DNA of 64,000 nucleotides from Diadema setosum. Lineage: Eukaryota; Echinodermata; Echinoidea; Diadematoida; Diadematidae. Location: NCBI GenBank assembly GCA_033980235.1, contig CM067067.1, positions 19,287,239 through 19,351,238 on the forward strand, given 5' to 3'. The notes beneath the pieces were generated by a model. It was not told the DNA's origin. It did no database searches and saw only the letters and a program-made list of their open reading frames with translations. This document shows positions 47,072-57,832 of this stretch, piece by piece (the first letter of the stretch is position 1; every line of letters starts with the position of its first letter). A program made the position numbers and the translations under genes.

Positions 47072-49950
47072 CATTTCTAGACCCGTTACAAAAAAAAAAA
47101 AAAAATGCTTACACTCAAAGTCACAACCCTAAGTAATAGCTTTTTTTTTTTTTTTTTTGTGGACAGTTAAAAACTCTACAGGCTATATAATCCCGCAAAC
47201 TCAAACAATCACAAGAACAACTCTAGTACACTTCCTTTCCTCATTGAGTGACAGTTTCATGTCTTGACTGAAATGTCCACAAAAGTAATTACTGCCTAGC
47301 TGACAAACATTTCATTTTCTCTCGGGAAAACTTTTTCACATCCCATTCTGCTCTCCCAGGGCATCTACATACCTCGCTAGTGATGGGCATCACTTAGCAA
47401 ATAATTTCATATCTGCATTTGATGCACATGATGCGGCTTTCCATTCTTGATTTAGTTCTGCAACAGAGCACTTTTTGATCTCGATAGCAAGACTTGGCAA
47501 ATTTAATAAAAGTCTGCAAAACTTTGTGGAAGCAATTCAACAAAGAGACACTGACAACCTAGTGCTAAAATTGCAATAAAATGGCGGGTAAATTACCAGA
47601 GTAAACAAAGCAAAAGACATTTCCTGATTTGCAGAGAATGATTGCAAAATTGCTCGTTGGCAAATGACTTTGTTATTTTCACAGGTCTCTGCACGCACGC
47701 TTGCAAAACATTTCCATCCGTGTCCCCGGGCGATTCGGTTAAAACAACCCCACTCGGACAGTCCCACTCGAGTAGCAAAGTCAACAATTTCTGAGCGGGA
47801 AGAATTCTGAAAGTCACCACTGGCGCTGGCGAACCATCAGACGGGCCCCAGCGAGTCATTACTTCCATAAGAGCTTTGGATTTGGTTGTCCTCATCTTTG
47901 GATGTAATTTCTCTATCATGCACCATCCTCATAAGGAGAGCTGCAGCGTTGGGGAGATATATGGATTACTACCCCAAATGCCATATATCACTCTTTCTCC
48001 CTCTCTCTCCTCCTCCTCCTCTTCTTCTTCCTCCTCTCTCCTTCTCTCAATCTCTGATCTGTCTCTTTCTTTTCAAGGGCGGATTTTTGGATATGTCACT
48101 TTTGAGTCTTAATTGGGCCTGGCATCCACCTCAATATCAGCAGGGCAAACAAATCTGCCAAACTTAGCGAGCCCATCATACACGCCTAATCCCCTGGAAT
48201 CCCTCACAGATTACTCCCTCAAATGATGGTCATATTATCTTCTCTCTTCTTATTTTAATGACAGTCATCTATTACTTGACAATAGATGAACACCAAGACT
48301 TTTTTTTTTCCCTGCCAAATCCCCCCCCCCCAAAAAAAAGAGGAAAAAATATACATGTGAATAAAAATCATGATGAAGGGATACCTACGACAGCAACATA
48401 CAGTAACTCAAATAATTTCTAATCAATTTGAATTCCTAATCATTTTTTTTTTTGGGGGGGGGGAGGGGGATTTCTGATAATTTTCTCGAAATCTTATTCA
48501 AAGTGTTTGCTCTGCAACATAGTGTACATTGAGTATGACATTACTTTATATCTTTACTATTACATTTTCCTACAATTGTGAGGAATATGATGTATATTGA
48601 CGTGATTCACATAATTCATACAATTACGCCAATGCTTTATTTTTCTTGTATTCTGTACTAGAAATGTAATGCAGAAATAAAACTGAACTACAACTGAACT
48701 GAAATCAATCTAAGAAAAGGGCCCCAAAATTCTAAGTATGAAGATGAAATAATATCAGTCAGACAAATGCAATTGAATGCATGTTCACATACACTCAAAA
48801 AACAAACCCACAAACAAACATGCACACTGACTTTTAACAGACCCATGCACAGCCCAAGGCCTTTTTTGGTTTTTTTTTTTTGTTTTTTGTTACAAATGGG
48901 TATGTTCAAGTCTTTGTAGAAACATACACTTTTTGAATGTTGGTTCTATGTACAAGTGTATCTAGATGCTTTTGCCAAATAAGGTGTGATTTACTGTAAT
49001 CTACCTGGGGGGGGGGGGGGGGGAAGCCATGAGAAGAGTATTATTCTTTGTTGTAGAAAAACTAGACGGGAGCAAGAATTGAAAACAAAGGCATGCCACA
49101 GAGAGTAAAATTTGATCTTCCAGCCCGACTTATCGCCAATACTCACTCATCAGTCACAGTCTGCGCCAACCTCAAATTTTAATGTTTCATCACCGAGAAA
49201 ATCCTGCCGAAAAAAAAAAAAAATCTCCTCTTTGCAATGGCAGCTCCACACAGACAGACACACATGCACACACGGACGCACAAGGTGCTAAGATATTCCA
49301 GTCTCGTACCACTACTGCATTACTCAAATGAAAAAGGGGGAGTCAGAATTGGTCCCCCGACCATTTCTCAGTGTTCCTCATCCATCTAACAGGGAGAACA
49401 GGATCACAAACTCTTGTTACCACTGTTCGTCTGAATTTCCTCTCCCATCCCTATTCCTCCCCTCAACCCCCTCCCCTCTCCCTCCCCCCCCCCCCCCCCC
49501 CGCCCCACCCACCCAGCGCATGCCAAGCAGGCTTTGTGGAGACTTCCTTGCTCCCAGGAATAACATTCAAGTTCATGCCCACAGCTGGGGGCAGAAATGG
49601 CAACATGGCCAGTTCCCCATTGATGCCAAGTTTTCAGAGGCACACTGGAGCCCCTACCCTTCTTACGCTTCCCCTATCATCGCAGCCATTCATCTGTGAA
49701 TGACACTTTCATCTTCAGTGCTAGATGGGGCCACTCTGAATTTGACATTATGCTGTCTTTGTGGCTCGCAATGAGGGACACAAATGATCGTCTCCCTTTT
49801 TATTGCCTTATGTTAAAAAACAGAAAATAAAGCCCCCCCCCCAAAAAAAAAAACAAAAAAAAAAACAAAAAAAAAACACAAAAAAAAAAAAACCAAACAA
49901 ACAAACAAGCAAGCAAACAGACAAACTTGCTGGTCTGTGATCCGACTTAC

Positions 49951-50076
49951 TAGGGATGGATGCTGCACTGGAGGAGCTTGAGTCTGCCTTATTGGCGGCG
50001 CCCATGGCTGAGGCAGAGGTGAAGGCTGGAGGGGGTTTGATGTCAGGAAAATCCTCTATGGAGCCCCCATTCACAC
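49951..50076 (-). CDS. TANC: TANC N-terminal exon
   Basis: This 126-nt exon encodes VNGGSIEDFPDIKPPPAFTS and then an Ala/Ser-rich run to AASIP. It is probably disordered. The acceptor tttctttcag is strong and the donor is CCTA|gtaagt, close to consensus. Both flanking introns are phase 1, so the exon could be skipped without a frameshift. The first codon is shared with the upstream exon (G|GT, Gly). The last base A joins TC of the 33.7 kb exon (Ile), or TT of the 13.9 kb exon (also Ile) if the former is skipped. Confidence 0.8.
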
Positions 50077-52032
50077 CTGAAAGAAATACAAAAGCATTTT
50101 TCTCCATCAATTTTTCCATACTAAAGGTACATAAGTTGCTATTGACTAATTCACAACTCATCAAGAGCAATTGTCAAGTGAGAATATTGTATTTAGACAA
50201 AATGGATTTCACATTTCCTTGCAGCTATGCAATCATATTTCCTGAATAAGGTGATGTTCTTCATTCATCTCACACAGCGGGTATGAACAGACCACAGATT
50301 ATCTCATACAGTAGGCATGAACAGACCATAAATCATCTCACACAGTAGGTATGAACAGACCACAGATCAGAACTGCACAACACTTCATTCCATGCAATGA
50401 ATTTTTCTATAATGCATACTTGCGATGACAAAAATATCTCTGCTATGTGAAAAAGGACCATTTTCCTCTTGAAACATGCTATATCTATCATGAAAGTAAA
50501 CGATCAAAGTGAAGTAGCTATGTATGTATGTAGCATATGAGTATATAATGTGGACTCATGTAGTGAATTTATAAGTGATGAGCATTACTTAACATCTGGC
50601 TGAAAATCTAAAGGACAATACGCAAATTACACTGTATACAAAAGTATCGAACAAGAACCCTTGAAATGAAACAACAAAATGATAACCAACTACTGCATAC
50701 TCTTGAAGTATCCTAAATACATTACAACTTATTCAAAATATAATCACCCAAAGATTCATCACAAATCTGTCACAATTTCCTTGGTTCTGGTAATCTGGTA
50801 ACAATTTTAAGGCTCCGTCAAAGAGTTGCGGACATATTCTCAGACGAAACCGCCCCCCCTCCAAACATTTTTCTTACAGACTTCAATCACTGAAAGGGAG
50901 TCACTATGACATGTGTGGCCACCAAACCCTTCTTCCTTCTCCATGCCTTATCTGCACCACATCACAAAAACGACACTTCTGTAGTGACACAAGTCATCCA
51001 CCAGTTCATATTTCAACTATTCCCGCAATTTCTTGTCGGGAGAAGGAGGAGACTTCTCTTCCCCCTTTGTGTAATTGGATTTACGACAAGAAATGAGACC
51101 GATTATGACTAATTTCCCCTTCATGTCGTACTGCATGAAGACTCTGGTCGAATTCCTTGAGATCCGTTTGAGAGTGCACGACATCATCACCTTCCTCTCC
51201 CCTGTGAGTTTCACTCTTAAAGGTGGAAATCGTCTTTTGCTGTCTTCCACCCATCCTCAAACTTAATCTACCATTGGCAATCAGAACAGGAACATCATTT
51301 GGACCCCCTCGCTGAAAATAACAGGCACTGATTTTGCTCTTTGCAAAGTCATTGGTGTAACACCTGATCCTAAAATGAATTCCCCCCCCCCCTCATTAGT
51401 CCTACCAAATCAAAGACATCAATCCAGTCAAAATTATTTTCACCATACAACCTCATATTTTTTGCAAAGGGCTGTTTTATGATACTTATTTCTCTAAATT
51501 ATTCTATTGTGACTAATCATACAGTATGGTGGCGCCATGTTTAACAAGAGTCATTACTTATACATCATGATTGAACTGTTCTTCTCCAACCTCACCATAA
51601 TGGTATAAAGATGATTTGCCTCCGCTTTGCCCGTATGATACACTACTAGTCCATGCACGACGAGACAAAAACTACATAATGTCTGTATGTCCATCTTTCA
51701 ATTTCTGCTTTTTATCAGAATACTTGACTTTTCACCAGCACTTCTTTGATTTGAACAATTAATATTGCGTGTTTGGATTTATTCAACTTGGCTTCTAAAT
51801 CAGCTATTACATACTAACAAGAAGCTACTTTTGGAATAACTGCACAAGTCCACTCCTGCACTGTCATAATGGTGCCACTATGAACTTCATGTTCATCTCC
51901 GCAATGTCAGATTATTTAATATCATAGAAACAATTCATGTTAGCAGCAACACTAAATATTATTTTTCTTTAATATATAGTAATGCGAGTGAGCAAACCCC
52001 CCTTCAGTCCCTTCCATAGAGATTGATGTTAC
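50077..52032 (-). other. TANC intron with a 43-bp minisatellite
   Basis: About 2 kb intron. It has three tandem units at 50,267-50,370 with ATGAACAGACCACAGAT and ATCTCACACAGTAGG. Around 50,905-51,260 the sequence is more GC-balanced and unique-looking. The remainder shows nothing recognisable. Confidence 0.7.
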
Positions 52033-52162
52033 CTTTGCTGTCACCTGCACTGGATGTTGAGGAGGACCTCTGCTGCAGTCCCTTGGGCTTAGGGGGCGGG
52101 GTCGGGGGTCGCTCTTCTTCTGCAGCAGGGCAGGTGCTGGTTGTCTCCTCCAGTCGGTTTGC
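52033..52162 (-). CDS. TANC: TANC N-terminal exon (most 5' exon recognised)
   Basis: This 130-nt exon encodes 43 residues starting ANRLEETTSTCPAAEEERPP and containing PPTPPPKPKG and a serine-rich end. It is proline, glutamate and serine rich, so probably disordered; PPTPPPKP is a plausible SH3-binding stretch (inference). The acceptor is a good pyrimidine tract ending in CCTGCAG; the donor is AAAG|gtaaca. It starts in phase 0 and ends in phase 1, matching the GT start of the next exon (joint codon Gly). A second frame is also open through the exon, but it meets a stop at once in the next exon. The preceding exon or start codon was not identified. Confidence 0.75.
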
Positions 52163-52239
52163 CTGCAGGAATACCAGAGTGAAAGGAGAATGAAGCAAGA
52201 TGCGATTAATCCCGACAAGCCTGACAACAAGCGATACGA

Positions 52240-52530
52240 CAACGGATCGACCGCAAAGGAGGCGTTTGACCACCCAGTCACGTTACCCCTTCAGTTGACG
52301 ATCATTTCTCCTCTGAACAATTTCGTTTGTTACTATTGGCAACGTGGCTGCATAAAATTTTCACTGGCATTTTGAGATGTTGATATGACAACCAACCAAC
52401 CGCAAGGAGGTTTTTGACCGTCCAGTCAGATACTCTCACTAGACCATCACTTCTTCTCTCGACAATTTTCTCAGTACTAATGGCAACGTGGCTGCATACT
52501 GTAACTTTCATCATCATTTTGAGATGCTAC
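52240..52530. repeat. Tandem duplication of about 140 bp
   Basis: The two units share ACCGCAA.GGAGG, TTTGACC..CCAGTCA, TGGCAACGTGGCTGCATA and CATTTTGAGATG in the same order, with substantial divergence elsewhere. They begin about 80 bases upstream of the acceptor of the 52.1 kb TANC exon. Confidence 0.8.
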
Positions 52531-54329
52531 CGGTGAGAAAATGAAGATACAAATGCAATATATGAGAGACCCTATGATTGCTCAGAGTAAGTGACAATAC
52601 ACTTCTAAATCACATAGTGTATACTGGAAATTCTTAATTCTGCTTGGCATAGGCCTACATGGAGTCACCTGATCCCATAAATATAAATCATATTTAATTC
52701 ATAATTACAAAAAAAAAATGCATAACTCAGTGGCTCACTAATCCTTGTCATAGCCATGAGACAATTTATAAGATCAAACATCATTTGCTTTTGACTATTC
52801 CTGCCCACTTTATAATTCTTACAGATGTCAACTGGGAATCAGCCTACATCTTGGATATTTTTCCTCTTACTGTGCATGGCAAGATCATTAAAATCTGAGT
52901 CAGAATTTGAAGCAGGGAATCAGCAAAACCACCCACTTAACTAACCTTCCTTAATTTTACATTTGTCCTCAAATTATACTGCTTAAGCTGCCAGCAAGGT
53001 CAAATACATTATGCGCCGCATGCACAAAGCCAATCTTTTGTTTGTAAAAAAAACCCTGTGCATGAAAATGTCATATTAGTTTGGCTGCAGCTCTGCGGCT
53101 TGGCGGTCAACGGCCCTGTATTGTGAGAAAGCCAGTAACAGAAGGCTGTACAGAATGGGGGGGGGGGGGGGGGGGGGTGGGGAGATGAGAGAGGGCGGCA
53201 GTGGAGCGGTGCAGCCATGCTAATGTGACATGCGAGATGAATGGACCGATTCAGCGGGGAGCAGAGGGGTCCTCTCTCCCTCGACAACAGGAGCAGGGAT
53301 GCGGGGAGGCTGTAGGGACAAGCCGGGATGTGGGGATTTTGATGCCATACCATGCATTTTGCTGCACCCCATTTAACCAAACATGGCTTGGGGTTGCTGG
53401 AGAATTCCCCTGACCAATACAAATATTTGCTTTGACCACTTGATATCCTTGTGTGATTGAGAGTACATAATTTTTATCCATCATCATCTAAAATTTGTGT
53501 ATTTGGCTACATCATTGTTCAGGTGTAACTGCAAACAATTCACATTCTCCCTATAACAAAGGGGGATACAATATTTCTTCATTTAAACAACATACTGAAT
53601 TACTGCACATTTAGCACCCTGCGAAAGAACTGTCACCCATAAGCAAAAATGCCTTTATAAATCAATTGTCCCCAAGGTAGGATATCACTCAATTTTCTCC
53701 TGAAAAGAGACGATGATTTAATATTTTTCATTCTTATCTGTGATTCTCATAACATGCAATGCACAACATTGTCTCACAAGCCATAAAGTAGCAAAATATT
53801 ATACTAGCCAAATATATGGCATGCACAATATATTAATCTTGCATGGCAGTAAAATCAACCATATTCAGTATGTCTATTATCATCAACATAACTATTATCA
53901 TCAACACAACTATTAACATCATCATAACTATTAGTATCATCATTAATAATATCAACATCATCATCGTCATCATAGAAAAAGTATGTTGTGATGTAAATAA
54001 TGTAGTGGTAACCATTCAGAGCAATGATTATATGATTTTCTCCTCCTCTTTTCTCCTCGTAATTCTTGCCATAATCATAGCAAACTGGAGGCATTATGTA
54101 TCATATCAAGGACTGTTTTCTGTGCCTTGAGAGATCTTCCAATCTGTCATATGTCAGTGACTTGATGCCAATGTACAGCAATCCTACACTCTCCTCCTCG
54201 AAGCATGGATGCTGGATTTGTCCCCTCTCCCTTATTGTCTCTCCTCTTCCATCACTGCCCCTCCCCTCCATCTCACCCCCCCCCCCTCTATCTTCTCCCC
54301 TCCATCTCTCCCTCTCTTTCTTTCCCCTA

Positions 54330-54765
54330 TTCAGACGCATGCCATTTTATACCAAAACTCGATAATGAAACGACGTATAAAGAATCATCGTACAGCCTAC
54401 AAACCATTCAGACGCTAATTTCGACCGTTCTGGGAAACGTCGTAAAGATGTGCAGTTTCCCACTGCGCGTGCTGTTATAGTCATGAGTGACAGTGGTGGG
54501 GTCACCTTTCGAGCGCGCTCCCATTAAACCCCGCCCAGTTATACCGTTCTAATGGTCGCCATACGTTCAGACACACATGGAATGCTGATTCATTATCGAG
54601 TTCTAGTTCGAAACGATGCTCTGACCGTCGTTTCGCTATACGTCGTTTCGTTATACGTCATTTCGTTAGTCAGCATTCAGACGTATAAATTCATTGTATA
54701 GCTATACCGTTTGGTATAGCTATACCGCTCTAGTATAAATTTTTTGCGTCGGAATGCCCCGTTTA
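54330..54765. mobile_element. GCATTCAGACG element with a 15-bp tandem core
   Basis: Words CATTCAGACG(C/T) recur (54,408 and 54,673), with a related TTCAGACGC near 54,332 and GCGTCGGAATGCC at the right end. CTCGATAATGAAACGACGTAT at left is the inverse of the CGTCGTTTCGTTATACGTC and ATTATCGAG blocks at right. CGTCGTTTCG(C/T)TATA is repeated three times with 15-bp period at 54,626-54,670. Non-coding. Confidence 0.6.
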
Positions 54766-55803
54766 TCTCTCTCCCTCTCTATCTTTTTCTATCTCTATCT
54801 ATATCTGTATCTCTCTCTCTCCCCCCTTCTGTCTCTTGAATGTGTCTGCATACTCCAAGTGATGAAACGTTCGCTAGGGATCACAAGACGGCTTGTTTTC
54901 ACTTCATTTTGTTCATTCACTCATCACGGCACACAACAGTGAGAGGGAGAGCTGGAGATGAGGCCTTCTGTCCCTCACCTTTGAGTGGCCGTAATCCGCC
55001 ACTGTTTCCTTCGCCTCCTCCAGCTCTCTTCGGCCCCCCCCCCCCCCTTCCAACCCTCCAGTTCTAAATCCAGGCACGGTCCATGCCCCTCTGTTTACAT
55101 TTCTCCTACTTGTATCATCTCAACACCCTCCCTGCAGTACTACAACTGCTCCTACTCCAGTGTTAAAGGTAGCTGCCGCTTTCACTGGAAGTTTTATTGT
55201 GTACGTATCTTCAATTGAGAGCCATAAGGACGTCCAAGCAGATTATGAAGCTCAATGAATTAATGCCCTTCTTGCTACACCAACTTATGGTTTCAAACTT
55301 GGAATCAGACAAACAATTATGTGTTGTAGTTCATAACTGTCCACTATTTAGGCCACAGTAGTAAATACGAATAATTTCATTTATATCTTCCCAATACCAT
55401 CCTCACAGGATGCAAAGTTTTCCTTGTAATCAAAAAGAGGACAACCCCAACCCACTATTAGATAACTTTGCACTTGGTAATGAATGTCAAATTTTGCCAC
55501 TGACAGTCCCTACTGTATGCTCTATTAAATTCATCCCTGACTGAGACACTCTCATGTTGCCTTGTAAATTGAGAGTCACAACCTTTTAATGTTCCTCGCC
55601 ACTCACAGCCAAACACTCTCATCCCCAAAGTCATGACGGCGTATTTCACACATTTCAATCTCGTCCCTTTGACTGTGTACATATTTTACTACAGAGTAGA
55701 AAACTTTGCTTCACAAAGATGTTGACATACAATAACGCCACTGGTCCCACAACTTTTTTTTTTTTTTTTTTTTTTGCTCTTGTATAAATATCATGACCCT
55801 GGA

Positions 55804-55944
55804 CCCTGTTGCACAAAAAAGATGCAATCAACCATAAGTTAGAAAATCACACATAAGTCAGGTATCAGCCAATCAGAATTTAGTATTCAGAGACTTATGA
55901 TTGATTTTTCTGACTTATGTCTGATCTTGACTTTTATGCAATAG
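55804..55944. mobile_element. Short inverted-repeat element, CCTGTTGCACAAAA family
   Basis: The left half has GTTGCACAAAAAAGATGCAATCAACCATAAGT-like text (AATCAACCATAAGT) and the right half ACTTATGATTGATTTTTCTG and TTTTATGCAATAG, its inverse. Non-coding. Confidence 0.6.
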
Positions 55945-57008
55945 TTCTACCATATAGGCATACAGCTTCCTTATCTTGTAATTTTACACATGCTTACACT
56001 TCTCTGGTGTCACACCTTATTAGTTTTTCAAATGTTGTGGAAATGGACTTGGTAAAAGAAAATAATTTTACAAACAGTTAAATGGAGATGAATAACAGTG
56101 CTATGCTGATACAAACTACACTATTTTGTTTGACCCTTGTAGCCGAGATGTTTAAAGAAAGTTCTGAGATCTCTAGACTTCATAATTTTTTTTATTTTTT
56201 TTTTTAAAGAACTATAGATTATGAATCAGTTCTGGTAAGGGATTGCATCTTTTTGCATGGTGAATACATTTTTTTCAACATGATATAGAACCTTCCCCCT
56301 CAAAAAAGAAGAAGAAAGAAATAAAATGAGATTTTACAAATTGCTGAAAGCAGTTTAATCACTGCTACAGCATGAAAATCATTTGCACTATGATTATCAT
56401 GACTATATATTCCAAGAATTTACAACAAATCTTCACATGTGATTACTATTAAAGTCATATCTATTGCCACTATTTTTACAGTTTCAGTGTAAGCTGCTTG
56501 TTTGAAGATATCAAACACTTCAAACAAATTCTCAAGAATCAGGACAGTATATGCAAAAATAAATTGGGACAGCTGACGAATATATTGACATCTTTTCTGC
56601 AGGAGGAAAATTGGAACATGCATTTATTGGCTACAATTACATTTTGCAATTCATTAACCTGTGACATGTTTTGTAACTGCTCTTTTTCCAGCTAGCCAAT
56701 TAAATGAAACACAAAACCATTGAAACCCAATCCTCCGCAAAATGTCACCCAGTGAATATATTTGACCAGAGGGGGAGAGAAAATGGACAAACTCAACAGA
56801 GAGGATAGAGGGAGAGAGAGAGAATCGCAAAGATGGAGAGATTAAAAGTGAAGTAATCATTCTGCGAGTCCATGCATATTCCTGAATATAATATATTCAT
56901 CCGTCGTGGCAGAAACTAGATAGTGTACCCAGATAGTGTACACTGAGTGGTGTCGTTTGCCTTGAACACACAGCAGACACAGTATACCACTCCTTGGGGC
57001 AGGGAAAA

Positions 57009-57009
57009 T

Positions 57010-57068
<59 letters not shown>

Positions 57069-57590
57069 GGATATAGATAGATAGATAGGCAGACAGATAG
57101 ATAGATAGACAGACAGATAGATAAATAGATAGATAGATAAATACACAGTAGATAGACAGATAGACAGACAGATAGATAAATAGATATATAGATAGACAGA
57201 TAGATAGATAGATAGATATATATATAGATAGACAGATAGATAAATAGATAGATAGGCAGACAGATAGATAGATAGATAGAGAGGGGGAGAAGACAGACAG
57301 ATAGATAGATAAATAGATTGATAGACAGATAGATAGAAAGATAGATAGATAGGCAGATAAATAGATAGATAGACAGAGAGGGGGAGAAGACAGACAGATA
57401 GATAGATAAATAGATTGATAGACAGATAGATAGAAAGATAGATAGATAGGCAGATAAATAGATAGATAGACAGAGAGGGGGAGAAGACAGACAGATAGAT
57501 AGATAAATAGATTGATAGACAGATAGATAGAAAGATAGATAGATAGGCAGATAAATAGATAGATAGACAGAGAGGGGGAGAAGAGTATAG
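57009..57590. repeat. GATA-type microsatellite with 97-bp higher-order units
   Basis: The left part is nearly pure (GATA)n with ACAG, AATA and ATGG variants. From 57,281 a block starting GAGGGGGAGAAGACAGACAG recurs at 57,378 and 57,475, and a partial one at 57,572, each exactly 97 bases apart. Very long serine-isoleucine-tyrosine-leucine open frames on the minus strand are translations of this repeat. Confidence 0.95.
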
Positions 57591-57704
57591 AGAGAGACAC
57601 AAACAGACAGAGGTAAAACATGTGAGGAAGAGGAAGATATCCTCCATTTCCGAAACTGAGGCTGAAATATTGATTTTCATATATATGCTACCTGCATGAC
57701 TCAC

Positions 57705-57832
57705 TTTGCATCAGTGATAACCCGACACCCAAGGAACATGTTTACACTCCCATCTTCTGTGCAACGCACAACGACAAAACGCTTCAAGAGCTGCATCTTA
57801 TCCATGATGTCTGCCGCAACCCTGCTGTAGAG
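57705..57832 (-). CDS. Orphan exon candidate, unrecognised product
   Basis: On the minus strand the acceptor cactgtgtgtgtccatcag is followed by 128 nt open in one frame only: LYSRVAADIMDKMQLLKRFV, then VVRCTEDGSVNMFLGC and RVITDA, ending at a consensus donor CAAA|gtgagt. The amino-acid mix looks like a folded protein. It ends in phase 2 while the 52.1 kb TANC exon starts in phase 0, so it cannot join that exon directly. It may belong to a neighbouring minus-strand gene, to TANC through an unseen exon, or to an old transposon. I do not recognise it. Confidence 0.45.

Larger units (their letters stand above)
33707..49950 (-). other. Very large TANC intron, proximal part
   Basis: About 16 kb between the 50.0 and 33.7 kb exons. 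It carries the 2.4 kb palindrome, two GGTGCATTCAC elements, several other inverted-repeat elements and a C25 run at 40,590-40,614. Stretches 39,690-39,960, 40,880-41,180 and 47,400-47,930 look unique and homeobox/POU-site rich. 33,970-35,390, 39,000-39,680, 41,770-42,950, 43,580-44,580 and 48,180-49,930 show only AT-rich sequence, homopolymer compounds and scattered simple repeats. Confidence 0.7.
3569..52162 (-). other. TANC: TANC-family scaffold gene, partial gene body (12 exons)
   Basis: TANC proteins are large cytoplasmic scaffolds of postsynaptic sites and, for insect rols, of myoblast fusion sites. They combine a disordered N-terminus, a STAND-type P-loop ATPase region, ankyrin repeats and TPRs. 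The order seen here matches: disordered N-terminus with ALINRLGFLF (vertebrate TANC has a closely similar ALMTRLGFLL), a P-loop exon, the segment VVAFHVCQ-ADNSITCLVPEF, Walker B, and the RMFYHPSFREWL segment. Twelve exons join without a stop and with matching phases at every junction. The first nine introns are phase 1 and the last two are phase 0. The gene runs off the left edge before the ankyrin repeats. The 5' end was not found. Family assignment is from remembered conserved motifs, not from an alignment. Confidence 0.93.

Noticed and set aside
50267..50370. Regularly spaced repeats that could suggest a CRISPR-like array
   Set aside because: Only three directly adjacent, whole-unit tandem copies without spacers, in an animal intron. 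It is a minisatellite.
55458..55682. Minus-strand frame of 74 codons with mixed composition
   Set aside because: No acceptor or donor in a compatible phase and no recognisable motif; possibly part of an old repeat.
56857..57704. Two minus-strand open frames of 254 and 262 codons, the longest outside TANC
   Set aside because: They translate the GATA/GACA microsatellite into repeated Ser-Ile-Tyr-Leu. No start context, splice logic or domain.
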